This document shows positions 1-4,854 of a stretch of 5,325 nucleotides of DNA, one piece after another. The notes beneath the pieces were generated by a model. It did not search any database. It had not been told where the DNA came from and worked only from the letters and a program-made list of their open reading frames with translations. Position 1 is the first letter of the stretch. Every line of letters starts with the position of its first letter. The stretch is from Parvularcula sp. (GTDB lineage Bacteria; Pseudomonadota; Alphaproteobacteria; Caulobacterales; Parvularculaceae), in the NCBI GenBank assembly GCA_003506635.1, contig DNZB01000036.1:6208-11532 (forward strand). The letters are read 5' to 3'. Made by a program: the position numbers and the translations under genes.

Positions 1-102
1 GCCGTCGAAGCGACGGAAGAAGTCGTTGAAGTCACCGACGATGCAGCCGGAGAGGCGGTTGAAACCGTCGACGAAGCCGCGGCCGACGAGCCGCAGAACT
101 AG
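1..102 (+). CDS. Acidic C-terminal tail of an unidentified protein (5' end outside window)
   Basis: Reading from base 1 gives 33 codons and a TAG stop at 100-102. The peptide is made almost entirely of Ala, Val, Glu, Asp and Thr. It has 12 acidic residues out of 33, no basic residue, and ends in PQN. Such low-complexity acidic extensions occur at the C-termini of several alphaproteobacterial proteins, including some ribosomal proteins and chaperones, but nothing here identifies the family. A strong intrinsic terminator starts 30 bases after the stop, which supports this as the true end of a transcribed gene. Codon use is G/C-rich at third positions like the neighbouring genes. The product cannot be named from the tail alone. 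Confidence 0.7.
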   Translation, partial: AVEATEEVVEVTDDAAGEAVETVDEAAADEPQN

Positions 103-131
103 AACCCTCAAGACGTCGAAAAGACGCCGGA

Positions 132-160
132 CGCGCCGCGGCCTTGCCGCGGCGCGTTTT
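132..160 (+). terminator. Rho-independent terminator after the left-edge gene
   Basis: A perfect 10-bp G+C-only stem is formed by CGCGCCGCGG (132-141) and CCGCGGCGCG (147-156), with a 5-base loop CCTTG. It is followed directly by TTTT (157-160). It lies 30 bases downstream of the stop at 102 and 35 bases before the next start codon. It should therefore separate the left-edge gene from the acyltransferase. Confidence 0.85.
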
Positions 161-183
161 GATTCCGCGCGTGCGCGCCGGAT

Positions 184-187
184 AGGA
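184..187 (+). promoter_or_regulatory. Ribosome binding site of the acyltransferase gene
   Basis: AGGA lies 7 bases before the ATG at 195. This fixes the start at 195, in agreement with the family's characteristic N-terminus (an LRG motif about 11 residues in). Confidence 0.6.
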
Positions 188-194
188 TCGCCAA

Positions 195-1286
195 ATGAAA
201 GCGCGCTTTGAGCATATACAGGCATTACGCGGCGCCGCCGCGCTGATGGTGCTCGCCGCGCATGTGACCGAAGCCGAGCTGGACTATGGCGGCGCGGGCG
301 CGCTCCTCCCCTTCGCGCTCTACATGGGCGTCACCGGCGTCGATCTTTTCTTTCTCATCAGCGGCTTCGTGATGGCGCATGTCGCGCTTGAAGGGCCGCG
401 GGACCCGCGCGCATCGGCGCGCTTTATCTACAACCGCGCGGCGCGCATCTATCCCTTATATTGGGCCGTCACGCTGGCTCTGATGATTCTATACGCCGGT
501 AAGCGCGTGCTCTTCGGCGAGGCGACGCCGTTCAACAATCCGGTGGAGACGTTTCTGCTTCTTCCGGACGATGAATATCCGCTGCTGCCGGTCGGCTGGA
601 CGCTGGTGCACGAGATGTATTTCTACGCGGTGTTCGCGATCTTCGTGCTCGTACGCAGACTTGAGATCATTGTCTTTCTCGCCTTTTGGGGGGCGATCGT
701 CGCGGTCGCGAACGCTGCGGGGATCGCCGGCGCGAATCCGTGGACGCGCATCGCTTTCAGCCCCCTCACCTTCGAATTTATCGGCGGCGCGGGCGTCGCG
801 CTTCTTTTAAGGCGAGGCGTCACGGCGTTCGCTGTTCCGGCGCTGGCGGCCGGGGCGCTTGCCTTGCTTGGCGCGTCGGTGTTTTTCGCGCGCGACCTTT
901 ACCCGGACGCCGTCGCCGAGCCCGGCCGCCGGACGTTGATCTTCAGCCCCATATTCGCGGCGATTCTTTACGGCGCGGCGGCGCTGGAAACGCGGCGCGG
1001 CGCCGTCGCGCCGAAATGGCTGACGGCGACCGGGGATGCGTCTTATTCGCTGTACCTCGTCCACGTTCCGGCGCTGCTGGTCGCCGGCAAGTCGCTAAGC
1101 CTCGTCGTTCCCGACGGCGCGTTCGACAATCCGGCCCTCATCGCCGGCTATCTCGCGGCGAGCATCGGCGCGGCCTTCGCTGTTCATCGCTGGTTCGAAA
1201 AGCCGGTCCTCGCCCTTACGCGTCGCATGGGCGACCGGCTCGACAAATGGTGTTCATCGCGGATGCGACGACACGAAGTCCGCTGA
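195..1286 (+). CDS. Membrane acyltransferase, AT3 / OafA-YrhL family
   Basis: Predicted integral membrane O-acyltransferase of the acyltransferase_3 family (PF01757). Family members move acetyl or other acyl groups onto exported or surface glycans and other acceptors. The 363-residue length fits a stand-alone AT3 domain with no C-terminal SGNH domain. Family marks are all present in order: an N-terminal LRG (11-13) followed by the conserved His (H23); GVDLFFLISGFVM (48-60); a basic and aromatic R81..R84-IYPLYW motif (81-90); GWTLVHEMYFY (134-144), matching the family WTL..E..FY block; GDASYSLYLVH (280-290); and a terminal WFEKP (333-337). Hydrophobic stretches repeat throughout, consistent with about ten membrane spans, and the C-terminal 20 residues are basic. 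The ATG at 195 has AGGA 7 bases upstream. The gene stands alone after a terminator and converges on the LacI-type gene. The acceptor substrate cannot be read from sequence, and there is no adjacent polysaccharide cluster in view. Confidence 0.93.
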   Translation: MKARFEHIQALRGAAALMVLAAHVTEAELDYGGAGALLPFALYMGVTGVDLFFLISGFVMAHVALEGPRDPRASARFIYNRAARIYPLYWAVTLALMILYAGKRVLFGEATPFNNPVETFLLLPDDEYPLLPVGWTLVHEMYFYAVFAIFVLVRRLEIIVFLAFWGAIVAVANAAGIAGANPWTRIAFSPLTFEFIGGAGVALLLRRGVTAFAVPALAAGALALLGASVFFARDLYPDAVAEPGRRTLIFSPIFAAILYGAAALETRRGAVAPKWLTATGDASYSLYLVHVPALLVAGKSLSLVVPDGAFDNPALIAGYLAASIGAAFAVHRWFEKPVLALTRRMGDRLDKWCSSRMRRHEVR

Positions 1287-1307
1287 TCCGCCGCCGCTGC
1301 GACCTTA

Positions 1308-1339
1308 CCACGTCCCATTTGGGAAGCGCTGGCGCGTGG
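1308..1339. terminator. Possible weak bidirectional terminator between convergent genes
   Basis: The 55-base gap between two convergent stop codons holds nested inverted repeats: CCACG (1308-1312) with CGTGG (1335-1339), enclosing TCCC-ATTT-GGGA (1313-1324). The outer pair is separated by an unpaired 3' stretch, and there is only a short A/T-rich run (AATTAAA) to the right. It is far weaker than the hairpin at 132-160. The assignment rests mainly on its position. Confidence 0.3.
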
Positions 1340-1341
1340 AA

Positions 1342-2355
1342 TTAAAGCCCGCAGCTCTCCCGCACGATCAATTCCGTCGGCAGGCGCTCTGAGTGAATCG
1401 CCGCAACATCCGAGGCGTTAAGGAGTTTCGACACCATCAGCCGCCCGGCTTTCGCCATGTCCTGCGAGATCGTCGTAAGGGGCGGGGAATTGTAACGCGC
1501 AAGCTTGATGTTGTCATACCCGACGACCGAGACGTCCTGCGGCACGCGCCGGCCCGAGCGCTTGATCGCACGGATGGCGCCGACAGCGATGAGATCGCTT
1601 GCCGCGAAAATTCCGTCGACATCGATCCCGCGCGCGAGCATGGCGTCGACCGCGGCCTCCGCTGATTCGAGTTCGAAATGCGCCGGCGACACAAGCGCCT
1701 CGTCGAACGGGATCTTCGCGGCTTCAAGCGCCTGCGAATAGCCCTGAAAGCGCTGATAAATTTCGGGACCTTCCTGATCGCCAAGAAAGGCGATCCGCTT
1801 CCTGCCGAGACGGATGAGGTGGCTGGTCGCCTTAGCGCCGCCGCGGATATTGTCGCTGCCGACCGAGCAATATTTCTGCCCGGGCAGTTCCGCGCCCCAG
1901 ACGACGAATCGCCCCTCATCCTCCGCGAGGCGATTGAAACGGTCATGCAGGAAGCTTTGGCCGAGGAAGATGATGCCGTCAGCGCGATTGGTGCCGACAA
2001 GTCCGGTTAGATCCTCGTAATTCTGCGGCGCAAGGTGGGAGATCGCGATATCGCATTTGATCTCGCGCGCAGCCTCCGCGACGCCGCCGATGAGTTCGAG
2101 ATAAAAGGGATCGGAGGTCTTGGCGTCGCGCCCTGTCTGCATCGGGATGACGATGACGATCTTTGACCCCGCGCCCGACAGAATCGCGGGCATCGACGGG
2201 CGGAAGGAATAATTCTGCTCTTGCGCGAGGCGCCAGATGCGCCGCTTGGTCTCCTGATTGACATTCGGGTTGTCGTTCAACGCCCGACTGATCGTCGCCG
2301 TCGAAACGCCCGCGAGCTTGGCGAGATCTTGAAGGCGGGTGCGATTGCGAACCAT
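1342..2355 (-). CDS. LacI-family transcriptional regulator
   Basis: A 337-residue DNA-binding repressor of the LacI/GalR family, usual length. The N-terminal helix-turn-helix covers residues 8-28 (LQDLAKLAGVSTATISRALND) with the family's xTxSRxLN recognition helix. The C-terminal part is a periplasmic-binding-protein-like effector domain. It begins with IVIVIP (66-71) and includes DPFYLELIGG (82-91), RADGIIFLG, the ligand-pocket style VGSDNIRGG, IRLGRKRIAFLGD, the SDLIAVGAIRA segment, DVSVVGYDN and the terminal PTELIVRESC. The hinge segment (49-64) departs from the usual YxPNxxARxL form. The ATG at 2355 has GGAT 7 bases upstream, and the helix-turn-helix at the very N-terminus agrees with this start. 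Upstream are a 16-bp palindrome and a plausible promoter, suggesting autorepression. It follows the dipeptidase gene on the same strand after 67 bp. Family knowledge suggests a sugar-type effector, but none can be named and no sugar genes are adjacent. Confidence 0.95.
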   Translation of the reverse strand: MVRNRTRLQDLAKLAGVSTATISRALNDNPNVNQETKRRIWRLAQEQNYSFRPSMPAILSGAGSKIVIVIPMQTGRDAKTSDPFYLELIGGVAEAAREIKCDIAISHLAPQNYEDLTGLVGTNRADGIIFLGQSFLHDRFNRLAEDEGRFVVWGAELPGQKYCSVGSDNIRGGAKATSHLIRLGRKRIAFLGDQEGPEIYQRFQGYSQALEAAKIPFDEALVSPAHFELESAEAAVDAMLARGIDVDGIFAASDLIAVGAIRAIKRSGRRVPQDVSVVGYDNIKLARYNSPPLTTISQDMAKAGRLMVSKLLNASDVAAIHSERLPTELIVRESCGL

Positions 2356-2378
2356 GGCGGCGATCCAGTGACCGCAAC

Positions 2379-2407
2379 TTTATTTCACGAGACTGGAGTT
2401 TTTGCAA
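2379..2407 (-). promoter_or_regulatory. Candidate promoter of the LacI-type gene
   Basis: On the minus strand, TTGCAA (2407-2402) resembles a -35 box (TTGACA). It is followed after exactly 17 bases by AATAAA (2384-2379), a 4-of-6 match to TATAAT. This would put the transcription start about 15-20 bases ahead of the ATG at 2355, leaving room for the GGAT ribosome binding site at 2366-2363. The region is markedly A/T-rich compared with the surrounding sequence. Inferred from pattern only; the -10 match is modest. Confidence 0.45.
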
Positions 2408-2417
2408 TATTTTGCAA
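2402..2417. promoter_or_regulatory. 16-bp palindrome, candidate repressor operator
   Basis: TTGCAATATTTTGCAA is an inverted repeat in which 7 of 8 base pairs across the dyad match. Its half-sites TTGCAA are separated by TATT. It sits in the 67-bp gap before the LacI-type gene, and its left half-site coincides with the candidate -35 box on the minus strand. That is the arrangement expected for an autoregulatory operator. It begins 5 bases beyond the dipeptidase stop. It lacks the central CG step typical of many LacI-family operators. Binding by the adjacent repressor is inferred. Confidence 0.55.
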
Positions 2418-2422
2418 GCGCG

Positions 2423-3571
2423 CTAGTCTGGCAAATTCGCCCCAAAGAAGCGGATGGCGTTTTCGCCCATGACCGCGCGGACATCCGCCTCGCTGACGCC
2501 AGCCTTCAACAACGCATCGGTCAGCGCCGCAATTTCGTCCGCGCCGAACGGAACCGTCGTCGCCCCGTCATAATCGGAGCCGAGCGCCACATGGTCCGCG
2601 CCGAGCGCCCGGATCGCATAAACGATCGCCGCAGCAATCGAAGAAACGCTCGCCTCGCAGACCGCGCCGTCCCAGAAGCCGATGCCGACAAGACCGTCGC
2701 GGCCCGCAATCTCGCGCATCAGGTCATCGGAGAAATTGCGGTCATTTTCGCAATGGCCGCGCATGCCGGTATGCGAAACGACGAGCGGACCCCGGGTGAT
2801 CGCCAGCACGTCGCGCACCGTCGCTACCGACGAATGGGCGACATCGATAATCATCCCCTTATCCTCAGCGGCGACGACGGCGGCGCGCCCGAATTCGGTG
2901 AGGCCGCCATTGGAAATCCCGTGCAGCGAGCCGCCGAGCTCGTTGTCGAAGAAATGCTGGAGGCCGAGCATCCGGAAACCGGCGTCGTAAAGCCGGTCGA
3001 GATTGGCGATGTCGCCTTCAAGCGAATGCGCGCCTTCCGTCGCAAGCACGATGGCGATCGCGCCGCTGTCTTGGGCGGCGGCGAGTTCTGCCTTCGAGCG
3101 AACGACCGCTAGCCCGCCTTTCGACCGCTTCGCCGCGCTGTCGGCGAGCGCCGCGTGATGAAGCGCACGCTCGGCGAGGCTGCCCCAGGTCCTGACCGGC
3201 CAACGCTGCGCGATGACCAGCGGGGTTATGTTGTCGGAGTTTGAATCGTTCGCGGCGTAGTTGAGATTTCGCGGCGTCTTCGTGACCGACGACAGGACTT
3301 GCAGGCGAAAACGCCCTTCGGCGAGGCGCGGCGCGTCCGTGTGGCCGCGCGCGTTGCGTCTCAGAAAGTCGCGGTCCCACAGAAAAGCGTCGTTATGCAG
3401 GTCGGCGACGCGCAGCGTCCTGTGCAGCGCCGCGGCCTCGTCGCTGACCGCATAGGGCGCATGCGGCGCAATCTTGTTCATTTCGGCGTCGACGCGCGCC
3501 GGGACGACGAAGAAAAAAACGCCGGCGGCGGCGATAAGGACGACGACGAAGACTGACGATAATAAGCGCAT
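2423..3571 (-). CDS. Membrane dipeptidase, peptidase family M19
   Basis: Zinc-dependent dipeptidase of the renal/membrane dipeptidase family (M19, PF01244), 382 residues. Such enzymes hydrolyse dipeptides, often accepting a D-amino acid on the C-terminal side. The whole binuclear metal site is visible by alignment to the family: H59 and D61 in DLHND, bridging E179 in ATEGAHS, H246 in DVAHSS, H267 in VSHTG, and D333 in LGSDYDG. LQHFFDNELGGSLHG (204-218) is a further family signature. Residues 4-23 form an uninterrupted hydrophobic segment after MR, indicating a signal peptide or single membrane anchor that places the enzyme on the outer face of the inner membrane or in the periplasm. The ATG at 3571 is chosen because it gives this membrane segment. 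The frame stays open further upstream, but only through sequence antisense to nothing and opposite the VOC coding frame. The ribosome binding site is poor (GGGA close to the ATG). The gene is followed in tandem by the LacI-type regulator. Confidence 0.95.
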   Translation of the reverse strand: MRLLSSVFVVVLIAAAGVFFFVVPARVDAEMNKIAPHAPYAVSDEAAALHRTLRVADLHNDAFLWDRDFLRRNARGHTDAPRLAEGRFRLQVLSSVTKTPRNLNYAANDSNSDNITPLVIAQRWPVRTWGSLAERALHHAALADSAAKRSKGGLAVVRSKAELAAAQDSGAIAIVLATEGAHSLEGDIANLDRLYDAGFRMLGLQHFFDNELGGSLHGISNGGLTEFGRAAVVAAEDKGMIIDVAHSSVATVRDVLAITRGPLVVSHTGMRGHCENDRNFSDDLMREIAGRDGLVGIGFWDGAVCEASVSSIAAAIVYAIRALGADHVALGSDYDGATTVPFGADEIAALTDALLKAGVSEADVRAVMGENAIRFFGANLPD

Positions 3572-3617
3572 TGGTCCCGTGCGATGAGAAGGGCTTCCGC
3601 AGTCCGGCGCGCGGCGC

Positions 3618-3644
3618 TTCCCCTCCCCCGCTGGGAGAGGGGAA
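3618..3644. repeat. REP-like intergenic palindrome
   Basis: An imperfect hairpin lies in the gap between the VOC and dipeptidase genes. TTCCCCTC (3618-3625) pairs fully with GAGGGGAA (3637-3644). After one mismatch, three more C-G pairs (3627-3629 with 3633-3635) close a 3-base loop. There is no T-run on either side, so it is a poor terminator. C-rich and G-rich palindromes of this style are often dispersed between genes in alphaproteobacteria. Whether this one is repeated elsewhere cannot be told from a single copy. Confidence 0.45.
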
Positions 3645-3695
3645 CGGCGGACCTGCGCTGTTTCCTCCGTGCGCGAAGTTACAATCAAACGCGCA

Positions 3696-3728
3696 GCGTC
3701 AGGCGGAAAAGCGCGGCCCGCCTGACGC
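3696..3728 (-). terminator. Perfect hairpin just after the VOC gene, probable terminator
   Basis: GCGTCAGGCGG (3696-3706) is perfectly complementary to CCGCCTGACGC (3718-3728), an 11-bp stem with an 11-base loop. It starts one base past the VOC stop codon (3730-3732). On the minus strand it is followed by TGCGCGTTTGATTGT, so the T-tract is delayed and broken. The stem strength and position make it a likely transcript end or 3'-end stabiliser for the VOC message. Confidence 0.6.
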
Positions 3729-3729
3729 C

Positions 3730-4113
3730 CTATTCCGCCGCGAAGCAATAAGTGCAGATCTTGTTGCCGTCGGGATCGCGGAGATAGGATGCATAGGCGG
3801 TCGGCGTGAAGCTGCGCGGACCGGGCTTTCCCTCGCAGGTCCCGCCGTTTGCAAGACCCGCTTCGTGAAAGGCGTGCACCGCCTTGCGGTTCGGCGCCGC
3901 AAAGCCGAGCGTGCCGCCATTGGCGTAGGTCGAAGGCAGGCCGTTCGCCGGTTTGGTGATGATGAATTCCGGCCCCTTGTCGCCCCACATGAAGCCGTTA
4001 GCCCCAAGCGGGCCGATGGGCTTCAGTCCCAGCGCGCCGAGCGCGGCATTGTAAAATTTCTTCGACCGATCAAGATCGTTCGTACCAAGAACAACATGCG
4101 TAAAGATCGCCAT
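3730..4113 (-). CDS. Small VOC-superfamily protein (glyoxalase/bleomycin-resistance fold)
   Basis: A 127-residue single-unit vicinal oxygen chelate protein. It begins AIFTHVVLGTNDLDRSKKFYNAALGALG (2-29), the usual first beta-alpha unit, and ends with YLRDPDGNKI (110-119), the usual final strand. The middle keeps FAAPNRKAVHAFHEAGLANGG (71-91). Of the metal ligands normal in glyoxalase-type members, H6 is present. The family's second ligand site appears to be L69 and the final Glu after NKI is C120. A C120-T-Y-C123 pair plus C93 are the only cysteines. The start at 4113 is set by an AGGAAAG ribosome binding site; an in-frame ATG at 4146 would add an 11-residue basic stretch outside the fold. 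It may be a hydrolase, isomerase or binding protein. The specific function is unknown. It lies 114 bp after the TIGR04282-like gene on the same strand and is followed by a strong hairpin. Confidence 0.9.
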   Translation of the reverse strand: MAIFTHVVLGTNDLDRSKKFYNAALGALGLKPIGPLGANGFMWGDKGPEFIITKPANGLPSTYANGGTLGFAAPNRKAVHAFHEAGLANGGTCEGKPGPRSFTPTAYASYLRDPDGNKICTYCFAAE

Positions 4114-4118
4114 GGCTT

Positions 4119-4125
4119 CTTTCCT
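4119..4125 (-). promoter_or_regulatory. Ribosome binding site deciding the VOC start
   Basis: AGGAAAG (read on the minus strand), with its AGGA core 8 bases before the ATG at 4113. It favours this start over the in-frame ATG at 4146, which lies upstream of it. Confidence 0.7.
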
Positions 4126-4227
4126 GTTTTGCCGCCGCCGGCTCAATGTCGCCGCCCGGCGCGGCCCTTGCCTCGCGGCGGCGGCGTTTTAGGCGATCGG
4201 CCCCCCCGCCGCAATCGGGCCGCGCAG

Positions 4228-4854
4228 TCAGACGATCTTCGGTCGCGCGCGCGCGCGCATCAAGGCGCCGGCGCCGGCGCTTTCAAGATCAGCGGAGGTG
4301 TCGATGTCGCAAAGCATGTCAAGGCGGCGAACGCGAAACGATGACGGCAGCGAATTCGCCGTGTCTTCAAGCGCATGTTCGCTTGACCAGCGAACGCCCT
4401 TGAATTCCGGCGCGCGCCCCCGCCGCCGCGCAAGGCCGATGAGCCAATAGCCGCCGTCGGGCGCAGGGCCGAAGACGGCGTCCGCGCCCTCAAGCGCCTT
4501 GAACGCGGCGCGGATGTGGCGCGCGCGCAGATCGGGCGCGTCCGAGCCGATGATGATGGCGGGGCCGGCGCCGACTTGATCAAACACGCGACGGATGCGG
4601 CGCCCGAGATCGCCGCGCCCTTGCGCGATCCGGGGCAAGCGCGGCGGCCACAAGGTCTCATAGCCCGAAAGCGCGGCAATCGGATCGACGGCGAGCACGG
4701 TGCGCCATTCGCCGCCTGCCGCATGCGCGATCGTGTTAGCGCTGAGCCGGCGATAGATCGCGGCGGCGCGCCCCGACCCCACCCCAATAGCAAGCCGCGT
4801 TTTCGCGCGGCCGGCGACGGGCGCCTTGACGAAGATGACAAGCGTTCGGGTCAT
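4228..4854 (-). CDS. TIGR04282-like glycosyl/nucleotidyltransferase (DUF2064)
   Basis: A 208-residue protein with a GT-A/MobA-like nucleotide-sugar fold, matching the family once called 'transferase 1, rSAM/selenodomain-associated' and now annotated as an arsenosugar-biosynthesis glycosyltransferase (TIGR04282, PF09837). Family motifs in order: VKAPVAGRAKTRL (9-21), the nucleotide-binding loop; QGRGDLGRR (78-86); GSDAPDL (103-109), the metal/nucleotide Asp motif; PAPDGGYWLIGL (130-141); FKGVRWSS (151-158); and DIDT (183-186). The length is near the family norm. The start ATG at 4854 overlaps the stop of the upstream TIGR04283-like gene as ATGA (4851-4854), so translation is probably coupled. 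The last codons run through an alternating CG tract, giving MRARARPKIV as C-terminus. There is no membrane segment, so a cytoplasmic enzyme is expected. Family membership is confident. The link to arsenic is inferred from family naming, because no arsS or arsM is in view. Confidence 0.92.
   Translation of the reverse strand: MTRTLVIFVKAPVAGRAKTRLAIGVGSGRAAAIYRRLSANTIAHAAGGEWRTVLAVDPIAALSGYETLWPPRLPRIAQGRGDLGRRIRRVFDQVGAGPAIIIGSDAPDLRARHIRAAFKALEGADAVFGPAPDGGYWLIGLARRRGRAPEFKGVRWSSEHALEDTANSLPSSFRVRRLDMLCDIDTSADLESAGAGALMRARARPKIV
4244..4258. repeat. Alternating CG dinucleotide tract
   Basis: Fifteen bases of uninterrupted alternating C and G (seven CG units plus C) lie inside the last codons of the TIGR04282-like gene, where they encode alternating Arg and Ala. 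Such tracts can slip during replication and can adopt left-handed DNA. Here a slip would only alter the C-terminal tail. Confidence 0.7.

Noticed and set aside
159..187. TTGATT with an ATAGGA-like -10 as promoter of the acyltransferase
   Set aside because: The -10 match is very poor, it overlaps the ribosome binding site, and it would start transcription at or next to the ATG. It also overlaps the terminator T-run.
2402..3112. Plus-strand open frame of 236 codons opposite the dipeptidase gene
   Set aside because: It lies wholly antisense to an M19 gene with all catalytic residues in place. Its translation is Arg/Ala-rich with no recognisable motif, as expected for a shadow frame in high-GC DNA.
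3663..3668. GGAGGA Shine-Dalgarno-like hexamer on the minus strand between the VOC and dipeptidase genes
   Set aside because: No ATG, GTG or TTG lies at a workable distance downstream. It starts no visible gene and is 91 bases from the dipeptidase ATG.
3849..3854. A further TTGCAA half-site
   Set aside because: It is a single hexamer inside the VOC coding sequence with no partner at the right spacing, and is expected by chance.
3572..3988. N-terminal extension of the dipeptidase to an ATG at 3988
   Set aside because: The extension overlaps the VOC gene in another frame and would bury the hydrophobic N-terminal segment 139 residues inside the protein. The ATG at 3571 gives a normal exported M19 enzyme.
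4131..4185. Inverted repeat GCCGCCGCCG / CGGCGGCGGC followed by TTTT on the plus strand, as a terminator
   Set aside because: No plus-strand gene ends here, the loop is 35 bases long, and both arms are simple GCC-type repeats that pair by composition. On the minus strand the stem has no T-tract after it.
3571..4344. Plus-strand open frame of 257 codons opposite the VOC gene
   Set aside because: It runs across the VOC gene, two intergenic gaps with hairpins and part of the transferase gene. It has no family motifs and only shadow-like composition.
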